A DNA stretch of 55,633 bases from SLRI01 sp964576715 (GTDB lineage Bacteria > Pseudomonadota > Alphaproteobacteria > Geminicoccales > Geminicoccaceae), in NCBI GenBank assembly GCA_964576715.1, contig CAZNWE010000021.1, forward strand, positions 1-55,633. Reading direction: 5' to 3'. Below are positions 34,572 to 43,341 of the stretch, piece by piece (position 1 is the first letter of the stretch; each line of letters starts with the position of its first letter). A model generated the notes under the pieces. It saw nothing but the letters and a program-made list of their open reading frames with translations, ran no database searches and had not been told where the DNA came from. The position numbers and the translations under genes are program-made.

Positions 34572-36785
34572 TCAGAACACGTTGGTGCTGGCGCCGAGAT
34601 CGCCGAGCCCACTGAACGTCACCCGCACCTTGAAGCGCACCTCGTCATCGAGCTCGCCGCGTCGCGTGAAGTTCTGCTCCAGGCCGGCGACGAGCACCAG
34701 ACACGGGTTGGTATAGACCAGACCGTACTGCGTCGTCACGGTCCGATCCGCCTCGAGATCACGGCGCGTGCGCACGCCGACCGCGAGGCTGTCGAGCATC
34801 TGGTAGCGCAGCCCGACAACGATCTCCTCGCGGCGCTCGAGATCGTCGACGGCCGCCTCCTCCTCCTCCTTGGCCAGCCGCAGGTACTGGATGTCGAAGC
34901 GCAGCCGGGGCGGGCCGAAGGCGAGGGTGAGATCGCTGCGGCGAAGGTCGAGCGAGGATTTGTCCACCCGGAAGCGATAGCCGATATCGAGCAGCTCGGC
35001 CGGCCGCAGGTCGACACGCCCGACGATGTCGGACACCTCATCCTCGAGACCCGATCCGTCGGGGAAGCGGCGCTCCGATTCACTGCGCAAGCTCTGGCCG
35101 ATGAGCCCGGCCACCCGCCATGGCGATGGCCCGAGGGAATCGAAGTTGAGACCGTAGGCGAGACGCGTGCCGGTCTCGACGAGATCGATGCCGGTGAACC
35201 GGTTGGTCGCGAATAGGTTGGTCTCGTCGAATTCGAAGTCCAGGCTGTCTTCGTTCGGGATGTCGTTCTTGTTGACGCCGTTCGGCGTATAGTTGAGGGC
35301 AAGTCGGGGCTCGATGATGTGCGACCAGCTGCCGGTCTCGCCGATCATCGGCAGCCCCCAATCGAGGCTGACGGTGGGCACCAGCCGGGCCGTGGTGTCT
35401 TCCTGGTCGCTGGCAGCGCGGGTCTCCGGGTCGCCGTTGGTGTTGTAGAGGTCGCCGCGCAAGGCCAGGCGCAGCGACCAGACGTCGCCCAGCTCGCCGA
35501 CATGGGGCAATTGCCAGCCGACCTGGGTGGAAAAACGCCGCGTGTCGAGCCCGTTCTCGCGGGTCAGCCCGAGCAGGCTGGTGCGCCAGTCGAGCTGGCC
35601 GCCGAAGCGGTCGCGGGGGCCGTAGAGAACGGCATCGGCGAGCGGCAGCACGATCGGGACCTGGTCCTGATCCTCCTCGTCGCGCAGGGTTTGGAAGCCG
35701 TAGGCGTTGAGCGCTAGAAAATCGCGGTTGCCGAAGCGCTCGACGAAAGCGCGGCTCTCCAGAACGTCGTCGTTGGCGATGTCGTAGCGCTGCAGGATGC
35801 TGTTATCGCTGGCGAGGCGCAGATCGAAGCCGGCCCTGTCCTGCTCGCTCAGGGTGTATCGGCCGCGCGAGTCGATGTAGCCGCGCACCTCGCTGCCGCT
35901 CTGGCGGACGTTGTTCTGCCCTTCGCGCTCGCCTGCAGCATCGGTGTAGGTGACCCCGCCGCCGAGTTCGGTCAGCCCGAAACGCCGCAGCTCACGGTAT
36001 TCGGCGTTGAGCAGGACACCGCCATTGGTGGTCATGAGCGGGCTCAGGACGAGATCGCGATTCGGGGCAAGGTCGATGAAGAACGGCGTCTCGACGGTGA
36101 AGCCGAGCTCGGTGTCGGTTCCGAAGGTAGGAGCGAGAAAACCCGTGCGCCGCTCGACCGTCGGATCCGGGTGGTAGAAATAGGGCGTGTAGAGCACCGG
36201 CACACCGAAAAGCTCGAGCCTGGCATTGCGGTAGGCAACCGTCTGCGTCGCCTGGTCATGGACCACGCGCTCGGCCTTGATCTGCCATAGCGGCTGGCCG
36301 TCGTCCTCGCAGATTTCGCACGGGCTGTAGACGGCCCGGTCGAGGGTGGTGCGCGCGCCGTCGCTGCGCACACCGCGCACCGCGGCAAGCCGCGTGTCGT
36401 CGGCGAGCAGCACGCCGATGCCGTCGACGAAGCCGTCGGCGAGGCGATCGTCGAGCTTCAGCTCGTCGGCGAAGATGGCGTCGCCGGAGGGCTCGATGAG
36501 GATGATATTGCCGCGGGCGGTCACCGTGCCGGCGGCGATGTCGTAGGTGATCAGGTCGGTGAGCAGTGAGCGGCCGTCCTGGGCCAGCTCCACATTGCCG
36601 CGCGCGGTCACCCGCTCCGCTTCTGCGGCATAGACGATCTCGTCAGCGGTCAGCACCAGCGGTTGCGTGCCGGACACGGCCGGCTGCGCTCGGGCAGGCT
36701 GCACGGGCAGCGCCAGCCAGGAGAGTTGTAGGAGCAGCGCGACGGCAAGGACGGTCGTTCCAGACCCGGTCCGCCGCCTAGCCAT
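34572..36785 (-). CDS. lptD: LPS-assembly outer-membrane protein LptD
   Basis: Inserts lipopolysaccharide into the outer leaflet of the outer membrane. The 737 residues have a signal peptide (about 1-33, ending PARAQP), a periplasmic OstA/LptA-like jellyroll (LTADEIVYAAEAERVTARGN, ITYDIAAGTVTARGNIILIE) and a C-terminal beta-barrel. Family motifs include ADDTRLAAVRGVRSDG, PVLYTPYFYHPDPTVERRTG and FLAPTFGTDTELGF. Cysteines occur in SPCEICEDDG and near the end in NPCLVLVAG, as expected for the disulfides of LptD. An AGGTGG site precedes ATG 36785. lptF and lptG, frequent upstream partners, are not next to it; pepA is divergent instead. Confidence 0.94.
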   Translation of the reverse strand: MARRRTGSGTTVLAVALLLQLSWLALPVQPARAQPAVSGTQPLVLTADEIVYAAEAERVTARGNVELAQDGRSLLTDLITYDIAAGTVTARGNIILIEPSGDAIFADELKLDDRLADGFVDGIGVLLADDTRLAAVRGVRSDGARTTLDRAVYSPCEICEDDGQPLWQIKAERVVHDQATQTVAYRNARLELFGVPVLYTPYFYHPDPTVERRTGFLAPTFGTDTELGFTVETPFFIDLAPNRDLVLSPLMTTNGGVLLNAEYRELRRFGLTELGGGVTYTDAAGEREGQNNVRQSGSEVRGYIDSRGRYTLSEQDRAGFDLRLASDNSILQRYDIANDDVLESRAFVERFGNRDFLALNAYGFQTLRDEEDQDQVPIVLPLADAVLYGPRDRFGGQLDWRTSLLGLTRENGLDTRRFSTQVGWQLPHVGELGDVWSLRLALRGDLYNTNGDPETRAASDQEDTTARLVPTVSLDWGLPMIGETGSWSHIIEPRLALNYTPNGVNKNDIPNEDSLDFEFDETNLFATNRFTGIDLVETGTRLAYGLNFDSLGPSPWRVAGLIGQSLRSESERRFPDGSGLEDEVSDIVGRVDLRPAELLDIGYRFRVDKSSLDLRRSDLTLAFGPPRLRFDIQYLRLAKEEEEAAVDDLERREEIVVGLRYQMLDSLAVGVRTRRDLEADRTVTTQYGLVYTNPCLVLVAGLEQNFTRRGELDDEVRFKVRVTFSGLGDLGASTNVF

Positions 36786-36879
36786 GCTCAGCCACCTGCA
36801 CGCTTGCGCTTGCCGCCTTCGAAAGCCATTTGGAGCCTTTGGCGCGTTGCGGGCACCGCCTGGCCGACGCTTTTGTCGC

Positions 36880-36902
36880 GGCGGTCGGTCGATGCGACCG
36901 CC
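36880..36902. repeat. Inverted repeat between divergent lptD and pepA
   Basis: GGCGGTCG (36880-36887) and CGACCGCC (36895-36902) form a perfect 8-bp inverted repeat around a 7-base loop. It lies 94 bases above lptD and 46 bases above pepA, in the 163-bp divergent promoter space. It may be an operator or a stem in the pepA leader. Nothing else in the space is recognised apart from the pepA ribosome-binding site. Confidence 0.45.
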
Positions 36903-36948
36903 TTGGTGCGCTGCTACCACAGCGTCCCGCCCAAGAGGAGAGAAAGCG

Positions 36949-38433
36949 TTGATCGATGTGAGCCTGCTTTCCGGTGAGTTGCCCGCCGGCGGCGCCGTGG
37001 TTGTCGGCATCGGCGTGCCAACAGGACTCGGTTCGGCAGCCGCGGCCCTGGACGCGGCGAGCGGGGGTACGCTCAACAAGGCGCTCGACGCCGTCAACAA
37101 GCTCAAGCACGGCAAGACGGTGGAGCTGATCCTGCCGCCAGGCATCGACTGCGCACGCGTGGTGCTGCTCGGCATCGGCAAGCCGGAGGGCCTGACGCGC
37201 CTCGACCGGGAAGAGCTGGGTGCCGGCCTGGCCCGCAAGCTCGACGGCCTTGGCATCAAGGAGGCGGTGCTGGCCGAGCTCGGCGGGCTCGAACTCGGGG
37301 CGCCGCCAGCCGAGGCCGCGGCCGACATGGCACGGGGAGCGGCGCTCGCCACCTATGCGTTTCGCAAATACCAGAAGGCCGAGGCCGACGAGGAGCCGCG
37401 CTTCGAGCACCTTCTGCTGCAGCTGGCCGAGCCGCCGGAGGACGGCTATCTCGCCGCCATCGAGGGTGCGGCGGCTGCGGTCGCAAGGGCCCGCGACCTG
37501 GTCGCCGAGCCCGCCAACGTGCTTTATCCCGAAAGCTTCGCCAAAAGCTGCCTCGAGCTCGAGCAGCTCGGCGTCGAGGTCCGGGTCATGGGTCCGGCCG
37601 AGCTCGAGCGGCTCGGCATGCGGGCCCTGCTCGGCGTCGCCCAGGGCAGCGTGCGACAGCCCTATGTCGTGGTGATGCGCTGGCGGGGTGCGGCGGCCGA
37701 GAAGCCGCTGGCACTCGTCGGCAAGGGGGTCTGCTTCGACACCGGCGGCATCTCCTTGAAACCCGCCGCCGGGATGGAGGAGATGAAGTGGGACATGGGC
37801 GGTGCCGCTGCCGTGGTCGGCGCCATGCAAAGCATCGCCGCCCGCCGTGCCAAGGCCCACGTGGTCGGCGTCATCGGCCTGGTCGAGAACATGCCGTCGG
37901 GCAACGCGCAGCGGCCTGGTGACGTGGTGACCGCGATGTCGGGCAAGACCATCGAGGTGATCAACACCGACGCCGAGGGCCGGCTCGTGCTCGCCGACCT
38001 CTTGCACTACACGAGGGAGGAATTGCAGCCCGAGGCGATGATCGACTTGGCGACACTGACCGGCGCTGTGGTCGTGGCGCTCGGCCATGAAAACGGCGGC
38101 CTGTTCGCCACCGACGAGGCGCTGGCCACGGCCCTGCTCGAGGCCGGCACGGCGGTCGGCGAGGGGCTCTGGCGGCTGCCGCTCGGCAAGGCCTATGCCA
38201 AGCACATCAAGTCGCAGATCGCCGACATCAAGAATGTCGGTCGCGGCCGCGAGGCCGGCGCCACCGCCGGGGCGGTGTTCCTGCAGGCGTTCGTCGGCGA
38301 CGTTCCCTGGGCGCATCTCGACATCGCCGGCGTGACCTGGTCGAGCCGCGATCTGCCGTTGGCGCCCAAGGGGGCGACCGGCTTCGGCGTCCGGCTGCTC
38401 GATGAGCTGGTGCGCCGGACCCGCGAGGCGTGA
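36949..38433 (+). CDS. pepA: Leucyl aminopeptidase (cytosol aminopeptidase)
   Basis: A dinuclear-metal M17 aminopeptidase; in some bacteria also a DNA-binding protein. The 494 residues have an N-terminal macro-like domain and a catalytic domain with KGVCFDTGGISLKPAAGMEE, KWDMGGAAAVVGAM, the signature NTDAEGRL (339-346) and DLATLTGAVVVALGHENGGL. The start is TTG 36949 with GAGGAG 9 bases upstream, giving LIDVSLLSGELP as the first strand; the open frame upstream lies in the lptD promoter region. It is followed after 10 bases by holC, as in many Proteobacteria. Confidence 0.95.
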   Translation: MIDVSLLSGELPAGGAVVVGIGVPTGLGSAAAALDAASGGTLNKALDAVNKLKHGKTVELILPPGIDCARVVLLGIGKPEGLTRLDREELGAGLARKLDGLGIKEAVLAELGGLELGAPPAEAAADMARGAALATYAFRKYQKAEADEEPRFEHLLLQLAEPPEDGYLAAIEGAAAAVARARDLVAEPANVLYPESFAKSCLELEQLGVEVRVMGPAELERLGMRALLGVAQGSVRQPYVVVMRWRGAAAEKPLALVGKGVCFDTGGISLKPAAGMEEMKWDMGGAAAVVGAMQSIAARRAKAHVVGVIGLVENMPSGNAQRPGDVVTAMSGKTIEVINTDAEGRLVLADLLHYTREELQPEAMIDLATLTGAVVVALGHENGGLFATDEALATALLEAGTAVGEGLWRLPLGKAYAKHIKSQIADIKNVGRGREAGATAGAVFLQAFVGDVPWAHLDIAGVTWSSRDLPLAPKGATGFGVRLLDELVRRTREA

Positions 38434-38443
38434 CAGCCCGGTC

Positions 38444-38899
38444 TTGAGCGAGTACAGCTTCTACCACCTCACCAAGAGCGGCCTCGATCAGGCCCTGCCG
38501 CGGCTGCTCGAGAAGGCGCATCTGCGGGGCAAGCGGGTGGTCCTGCGCTGCCGCGACCCGGAACGTCTCGACCAGCTCGACCGGCTCCTCTGGACCTACG
38601 AGAACGATTCCTTCCTGCCGCACGGCAGTGCCGCCGACGGTCACGCCGAGCGGCAGCCGATTTGGCTCACCACCGGCTCGGACCGGCCGAACAATGCCGA
38701 GGTGCTGGTGGTCGTCGACGCGGCCGGGGCCGACGATGCCGCCAGCTTCACGCGGGTGCTCGAGCTCTTCGACGGCCGCGATGCCGACGCCGTCGCCGCG
38801 GCACGGGCACGTTGGCGCTGGGCCGAAGGCCAGGGGATGAGCCGCGTCTACTGGCAAGAGGGCGAGCGCGGCGGCTGGCAGCGCGCCGCGTCTTCCTAA
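38444..38899 (+). CDS. holC: DNA polymerase III chi subunit
   Basis: A 151-residue clamp-loader accessory protein that binds SSB. The N-terminus EYSFYHLTKSGLDQALPRLL, the GKRVVLRCRDPERLDQLDRL segment, LLWTYENDSFLPHG and LTTGSDRPNNAEVLVVVD follow the HolC pattern, as does the C-terminal ARWRWAEGQGMSRVYWQEGE. The start is TTG at 38444, 10 bases behind pepA; no ATG is possible without entering pepA. The pepA-holC pair is widely conserved. Confidence 0.92.
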   Translation: MSEYSFYHLTKSGLDQALPRLLEKAHLRGKRVVLRCRDPERLDQLDRLLWTYENDSFLPHGSAADGHAERQPIWLTTGSDRPNNAEVLVVVDAAGADDAASFTRVLELFDGRDADAVAAARARWRWAEGQGMSRVYWQEGERGGWQRAASS

Positions 38900-38967
38900 G
38901 CCCGGTGCTGGCTGCTAAGAGGCCCTTGGTGGTCTGTCTCTGCCTCTCGAGAACAGGAGTTCATCCC

Positions 38968-39390
38968 ATGGCCGTGGAGCGCACGCTCTCGATCATCAAG
39001 CCCGATGCGACCCGCCGCAATCTGACGGGGGCCATCAACCAGCGCTTCGAGGAGGCGGGCCTGCGCATCGTCGCGCAAAAGCGCCTGCAGCTGACCCAGG
39101 GCCAGGCCGAAGCGTTCTACAGCGTGCATCGCGAGCGACCGTTCTTCAGGGATCTGGTGGCGTTCATGACCTCGGGTCCGGTCGTCGTGCAGGTGCTCGA
39201 AGGTGAAGCAGCGATGGCCCGCAACCGCGAGGTCATGGGGGCCACCGATCCGGCCAAGGCCGAGGCCGGCACGATCCGCAAGGACTTCGCCGAGAACATC
39301 GAGGCCAACTCGGTGCACGGCTCGGACAGTGCGGAGAACGCCGCGATCGAGATCGCCTTCTTCTTCAGCGGCATCGAGATCGTCGGCTGA
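38968..39390 (+). CDS. ndk: Nucleoside diphosphate kinase
   Basis: Balances NTP pools through a phosphohistidine intermediate. The 140 residues begin MAVERTLSIIKPDATRRNLT. The phospho-acceptor His117 is in NSVHGSDSAENA, and the nucleotide-binding NREVMGATDPAKA is present. ACAGGAG lies about 8 bases before the ATG. The stop overlaps the probable CTG start of the following reductase gene. ndk behind pepA-holC is common in alphaproteobacteria. Confidence 0.98.
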   Translation: MAVERTLSIIKPDATRRNLTGAINQRFEEAGLRIVAQKRLQLTQGQAEAFYSVHRERPFFRDLVAFMTSGPVVVQVLEGEAAMARNREVMGATDPAKAEAGTIRKDFAENIEANSVHGSDSAENAAIEIAFFFSGIEIVG

Positions 39391-39848
39391 AGCGGCTTCT
39401 CGTCATCGCCCACGCGCCGTCGCCCAACACCGCTGCCTTGCGCGACGCGGTGCTCGAGGGTGCCGCCCTGCCCGAGATCGAGGGCGTGGCGGCGAGCGCG
39501 CTCAGCCCGTTCGACACCGATGCAGAAGTGGTGCTCGCGGCGGATGCCGTGGTCCTGCTGACGACCGAGAATCTCGGCTACATGAGCGGGGCGATGAAAG
39601 ACTTCTTCGACCGCTGCTACTACCCGCTGCTCGACCACACCGACGCCCTGCCCTGCGCGCTTCTGGTCCGCGCCGGCCAGGACGGCACCGGCACGTGCCG
39701 CGCCGTCGCCGGCATCACCGGCGGCTTGCGCTGGAAGTCCGTGCACGAGCCCGTCGTCTGTCGCGGCCAGTGGAACGATGCCTTCCTCGACGATGCCAAG
39801 CAACTCGGCAGCTTCATGGCCGCCGGACTTGAAGCCGCGATTTTCTAG
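39387..39848 (+). CDS. Flavodoxin-like NAD(P)H-dependent reductase
   Basis: A 153-residue flavodoxin-fold protein. The FMN phosphate loop is IAHAPSPNTAALRDAV, the second loop is LLTTENLGYMSGAMKDFFDR and the protein continues YPLLDHTDALPCALLVRAGQ and GTCRAVAGITGGLRW, close to NAD(P)H-dependent oxidoreductase/flavodoxin families. The conserved N-terminus KRLLVIAHAP begins right after the ndk stop. The only start that includes it is a CTG at 39387 overlapping the ndk TGA; TTG 39438 would delete the first beta strand. Its stop shares CTAG with the convergent purN stop. The electron acceptor is unknown. Confidence 0.82.
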   Translation: MKRLLVIAHAPSPNTAALRDAVLEGAALPEIEGVAASALSPFDTDAEVVLAADAVVLLTTENLGYMSGAMKDFFDRCYYPLLDHTDALPCALLVRAGQDGTGTCRAVAGITGGLRWKSVHEPVVCRGQWNDAFLDDAKQLGSFMAAGLEAAIF

Positions 39849-40501
39849 CCGGCGCCACGCAGCGATGGATGCACCACCAACCGCTCGGCGTCGGCCGGCA
39901 GGATGACGGCGTCGCCGCTGATCCGCACCCGGCCGAGCGCCACCAGGTTCAGCGCCAACGGATAGCACCGGTGCTCGACCTCGAGCACCCGGGCAGCGAG
40001 GCTGGCCGCGTCGTCATCGGCCAGCACGGGCACGACACCCTGGACCAGGATCGGCCCTTGATCCAGGGTCGGGCGAACCAGATGCACCGTGCAGCCATGC
40101 ACCCGGCAGCCGGCCTCGAGCGCCCGCTCGTGCGTGCGCAGGGCAGGAAACGCCGGCAGCAGCGACGGGTGGATGTTCAAGAGCCGGTCGCGCCACGCCT
40201 TGACGAAGCCGGGCGTCAGCACACGCATGAAGCCGGCGAGGCAGACCAGCTCGATGTCCATCGCGCGGAGCAGGCCGTCGAGGCGGTTCTCGAACGCAGC
40301 ACGGCCGGCAAAGCCGCGATGGTCGAGAACTTCTGCCGCAACGCCGTGACGCCGCGCCCGCTCCAAGCCGAACGCGTCGGCCCGGTTGCTGACGACGAGT
40401 GCGATCTCGGCAGCACAACGACCGCTTTCGCTGGCATCCAAAAGGGCCTCGAGATTACTGCCGCTGCCGGAGATCAGGACGGCGGTGCGGCGGCCGGCCA
40501 T
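39845..40501 (-). CDS. purN: Phosphoribosylglycinamide formyltransferase
   Basis: Transfers formyl from 10-formyl-THF to GAR in purine synthesis. The 218 residues contain the phosphate loop VLISGSGSNLEALL and the catalytic Asn-His pair in LLNIHPSLLPAFPA. The formyl-folate loop GCTVHLVRPTLDQGPILVQG holds the third catalytic residue, Asp. Its start lies inside the 3' end of purM (28-base overlap), so the two are translationally coupled. It converges on the flavodoxin-like gene with a 4-base stop overlap. Confidence 0.97.
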   Translation of the reverse strand: MAGRRTAVLISGSGSNLEALLDASESGRCAAEIALVVSNRADAFGLERARRHGVAAEVLDHRGFAGRAAFENRLDGLLRAMDIELVCLAGFMRVLTPGFVKAWRDRLLNIHPSLLPAFPALRTHERALEAGCRVHGCTVHLVRPTLDQGPILVQGVVPVLADDDAASLAARVLEVEHRCYPLALNLVALGRVRISGDAVILPADAERLVVHPSLRGAG

Positions 40502-41565
40502 GCCGTCTCCCTGTTGTCGATCGCGACCTCGGCCGGACCTGCGGCACCGGTCTCGACAATGCCCACCAGCATCGCCGTCTCGCCCTGGCTCTCGAGGATC
40601 TCGACGATGGCGTCGGCTTCCTCGGCTGCCACGAAGAGCAGCATGCCGAGCCCGCCATTGAAGGTGCGGGCCAGCGTCGTGTGGTCGAGGGCGCCGGCCT
40701 CGGCGAGCCAGCGCATCACCGGCGGCAACGGCCAGGCGGTGGCATCGAGGCGGACCCTGAGCCCGTCCGGGACCACCCGGGGCGGGTTCTCGAGCAGACC
40801 ACCGCCGGTGATGTGGGCGAGGGCGCGAACGCCGCCGTGGCGCAGGGCGGCGCGGCAGCTTCGGACATAGATCCGGGTCGGCGCGAGCAGCACCTCGCCG
40901 AGCCGGCGCCCGGGTTCGAACGGCGCCGGGTCAGTCAAGTCGAGCCCGGCGTCGGCGACGATCCGACGAACCAGGGAATAGCCGTTGCTGTGCAGCCCGG
41001 AGGCGGCAAGGCCGACGATCCGGTCACCCGCCACGACCGGCCGCGGCAGGAGATCCGTGCGCTCGACGGCACCCACGGCAAAGCCTGCAAGATCGAAGCG
41101 GCCGGGGGCGTAGACGCCCGGCATCTCCGCCGTCTCGCCGCCGATCAGCGCGCAGCCGGCGACGGCGCAGCCCTTGGCGATGCCGGCTACCAGTGCCGCC
41201 GCCGGCTCGAGCTCGAGCCGGCCGGTGGCCAGATAGTCGAGGAAAAACAGCGGCTCGGCGCCGTGCACGACGAGATCGTTGACACACATCGCAACGAGGT
41301 CGATGCCGATCGTATCGTGCCGACCCAAGGCCTCGGCAACCAGCAGCTTGGTGCCGACGCCGTCGGTGGCGGCAACCAGCAGCGGGTCGGTGAACGCTTC
41401 GGCCTTGAGGTCGAACACGGCGCCGAAGCCGCCGAGGCTCGCCCGCGTGCCGGCCCGGGCCGTCGCCATTGCCAGCGGGGCGATGCGCTGCACGAGCTGG
41501 TTGCCGGCGGCGATGTCGACCCCGGCCCGCGCGTAGGTGTCGCCGCCGCGTTCCTCTTGTGTCAC
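40474..41565 (-). CDS. purM: Phosphoribosylformylglycinamidine cyclo-ligase (AIR synthetase)
   Basis: Closes the imidazole ring in purine synthesis with ATP. The 363 residues have the family motifs YARAGVDIAAGNQLVQ, LVAATDGVGTKLLVAEAL, IDLVAMCVNDLVVHGAEPLF, GGETAEMPGVY and LAASGLHSNGYSLVRR, with AHITGGGLLENPPRVVPDG near the C-terminal part. A GTG at 41565 (VTQEERGGDTYARAG) is the best start. The open frame runs on to an ATG at 41643, but that would collide with the leader of the divergent DUF2066 gene and adds unconserved residues. Confidence 0.96.
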   Translation of the reverse strand: MTQEERGGDTYARAGVDIAAGNQLVQRIAPLAMATARAGTRASLGGFGAVFDLKAEAFTDPLLVAATDGVGTKLLVAEALGRHDTIGIDLVAMCVNDLVVHGAEPLFFLDYLATGRLELEPAAALVAGIAKGCAVAGCALIGGETAEMPGVYAPGRFDLAGFAVGAVERTDLLPRPVVAGDRIVGLAASGLHSNGYSLVRRIVADAGLDLTDPAPFEPGRRLGEVLLAPTRIYVRSCRAALRHGGVRALAHITGGGLLENPPRVVPDGLRVRLDATAWPLPPVMRWLAEAGALDHTTLARTFNGGLGMLLFVAAEEADAIVEILESQGETAMLVGIVETGAAGPAEVAIDNRETAWPAAAPPS

Positions 41566-41641
41566 ACCAGGGATGCACCTTATCTCTGCGGCATATGGCC
41601 GGTCGCCGCCGAGCGCCGCGTCCGGCAATCTAGGAGAGAAC

Positions 41642-42751
41642 ATGCTTCTTGCAAAGCGCGCAGCCGGGGTTGCTCGCCGTGCTGGTCGGCTGGTCGGTCT
41701 CGCCGGGCTGCTGCTGCTGCCGGCCGTCGCCCTGGCCGATGCCTACACGGTCCGCGGGATCGCCGTCGACGTCGAGGCGGAGGATGCCGTGACCGCGCGC
41801 GAACAGGCGGTCGAGCAGGCCCAGCAGGACGGGCTGCGTGAGCTGCTGGAGCGGCTCACCGTGCCCCAATACTATGATCAGCTGCCCACAGCCGATCAAC
41901 AGGCGCTGACCCGGGTGGTCAGCGCCTACGAGGTCGAGGAAGAGAGCCTGTCCGGCACGCGCTATGTCGGCCGGCTGTCGGTGGTCTATGACGAGGAGGC
42001 GGTACAGGGCCTGCTGCAAGGAACCGGCGTGCCGATCGTCGTCGAATTGCCCCCGTCGCTGCTCGTCGTCCCGGCGCTCGACGACGCTGGCACGCTCGCC
42101 GTCTTCACCGGCCCGGCGGGCTGGCGCGACGCCTGGGCGGCCGAGGCCGACCGCAACACGCTCCTCGACATCCGCCTGCCACTGGGTGATCTCAGCGATC
42201 TGCGCCTGCTGAGCGCTCAGGCGCTGGAGACTGAACCAGAGGAAGCGCTGGCGGTGGCTGCCGACCGCCACGGGGCGGCAGCCGGCATGCTGTTGATCGC
42301 GCGACCGGACGATCCCTTCAGCCCGACCCGGGTGACCGTCACCATGGCCGGCAGCGACGCTTGGCAGCCGGCCTTCACCGGCGACAGCCTCGCCATGGAC
42401 AGCGACGCCGACACCGTCTGGCGGGCGGCGGTGCGCCGGGTGATCACGGCGCTCGAGAACGACTGGAAGGCGCAGAACCTCGTCGACATGGACCAGCTGA
42501 CGCAGCTTCGCGTGGCGGTGCCGCTCGGCAGTCTCGAGGACTGGGCCGAGATCCGCCGCCAGCTGGCGCAGGTCGGCGCGATCCGGCGGGTGGATGTGGA
42601 GCTGTTCTCGCAAGCCGAGGCCGAGCTCGTCGTCAACCATATCGGCAGCGTCAGTCAGCTGCAGCGAACCCTCGAGGCCCGCGGCTTGCGCCTGTCCGAA
42701 GGAGGAGAATCATGGCGGCTGCAGCGAATGGCGGGTCAGCCCGCGGGCTGA
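41642..42751 (+). CDS. DUF2066 exported protein
   Basis: The 369-residue protein has a signal peptide (GLAGLLLLPAVALADA end, about residue 33) and the DUF2066 pattern YTVRGIAVDVEAEDAVTARE, then REQAVEQAQQDGLRELLERL and VPIVVELPPSLLVVPALDDA. The function of the family is unknown. The ATG at 41642 has TAGGAGAGAA before it. It is divergent from purM (76 bp between starts) and overlaps the next gene by 40 bases. purN-purM-DUF2066-phosphatidyltransferase-hdaA is a recurring alphaproteobacterial order, which suggests a cell-envelope role. Confidence 0.85.
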   Translation: MLLAKRAAGVARRAGRLVGLAGLLLLPAVALADAYTVRGIAVDVEAEDAVTAREQAVEQAQQDGLRELLERLTVPQYYDQLPTADQQALTRVVSAYEVEEESLSGTRYVGRLSVVYDEEAVQGLLQGTGVPIVVELPPSLLVVPALDDAGTLAVFTGPAGWRDAWAAEADRNTLLDIRLPLGDLSDLRLLSAQALETEPEEALAVAADRHGAAAGMLLIARPDDPFSPTRVTVTMAGSDAWQPAFTGDSLAMDSDADTVWRAAVRRVITALENDWKAQNLVDMDQLTQLRVAVPLGSLEDWAEIRRQLAQVGAIRRVDVELFSQAEAELVVNHIGSVSQLQRTLEARGLRLSEGGESWRLQRMAGQPAG

Positions 42752-43341
42752 GCTTCAAACGCCGGCTCGTCATGTCGGTCGCCGCCTTGCTCCGGCGCAA
42801 CTTGGCCAACATCGTCACTCTGTCACGGCTGGTCGCCGTCTTGCCGATCTGGCTGCTGATCGATGCCGGTGCCCTCGTCGCCGCCCTCGTCGTCTTCGTC
42901 GTCGCCGCCGCCAGCGACGCCGTCGACGGTGCCGTCGCCAAGGCCACCGGCACGGCGTCGACCTTCGGCGCCATTCTCGATCCGCTGGTCGACAAGCTGA
43001 TGCTGGGCTTTCTCTTCATCATCGCCGGCACCCTGGGCTGGACCTCACTCTGGCTGGTCGCGCTGATCGTCGGCCGTGATCTCGCCCTCGGCATCGGAGC
43101 GCTCAATCTGCAGGTCCTGAGCAAGACGCGCCGGCTCGAGCCATTGGTGATCGGCAAGCTCTGCACGATGAGCCAGTTCGTGTTCTATGGTGTGCTGCTG
43201 GCCGAGGCCGCGGGGATCATCGCCTACGGCCTGCTCTACCAGCTCACCGCAGCGCTCGTCGTCCTCACCGCCATGGCCTCGATCGCCGCCTATCTGTACT
43301 TTGCCCGGTTCGGTGCCGATGCGCTCAGCGTCGACATCTGA
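42712..43341 (+). CDS. CDP-alcohol phosphatidyltransferase family protein
   Basis: A 209-residue inner-membrane enzyme that joins a CDP-activated lipid to an alcohol. The signature spans DAVDGAVAKATGTASTFGAI and LDPLVDK (pattern Dx2DGx2A-K...Gx3Dx3D), here with Lys where most members have Arg. About five hydrophobic helices surround it. A strong GGAGGAG site precedes ATG 42712 inside the 3' end of the DUF2066 gene. The alcohol acceptor (glycerol phosphate, inositol, choline or other) cannot be decided; this copy is distinct from standard PgsA in its neighbourhood. Confidence 0.88.
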   Translation: MAAAANGGSARGLSFKRRLVMSVAALLRRNLANIVTLSRLVAVLPIWLLIDAGALVAALVVFVVAAASDAVDGAVAKATGTASTFGAILDPLVDKLMLGFLFIIAGTLGWTSLWLVALIVGRDLALGIGALNLQVLSKTRRLEPLVIGKLCTMSQFVFYGVLLAEAAGIIAYGLLYQLTAALVVLTAMASIAAYLYFARFGADALSVDI

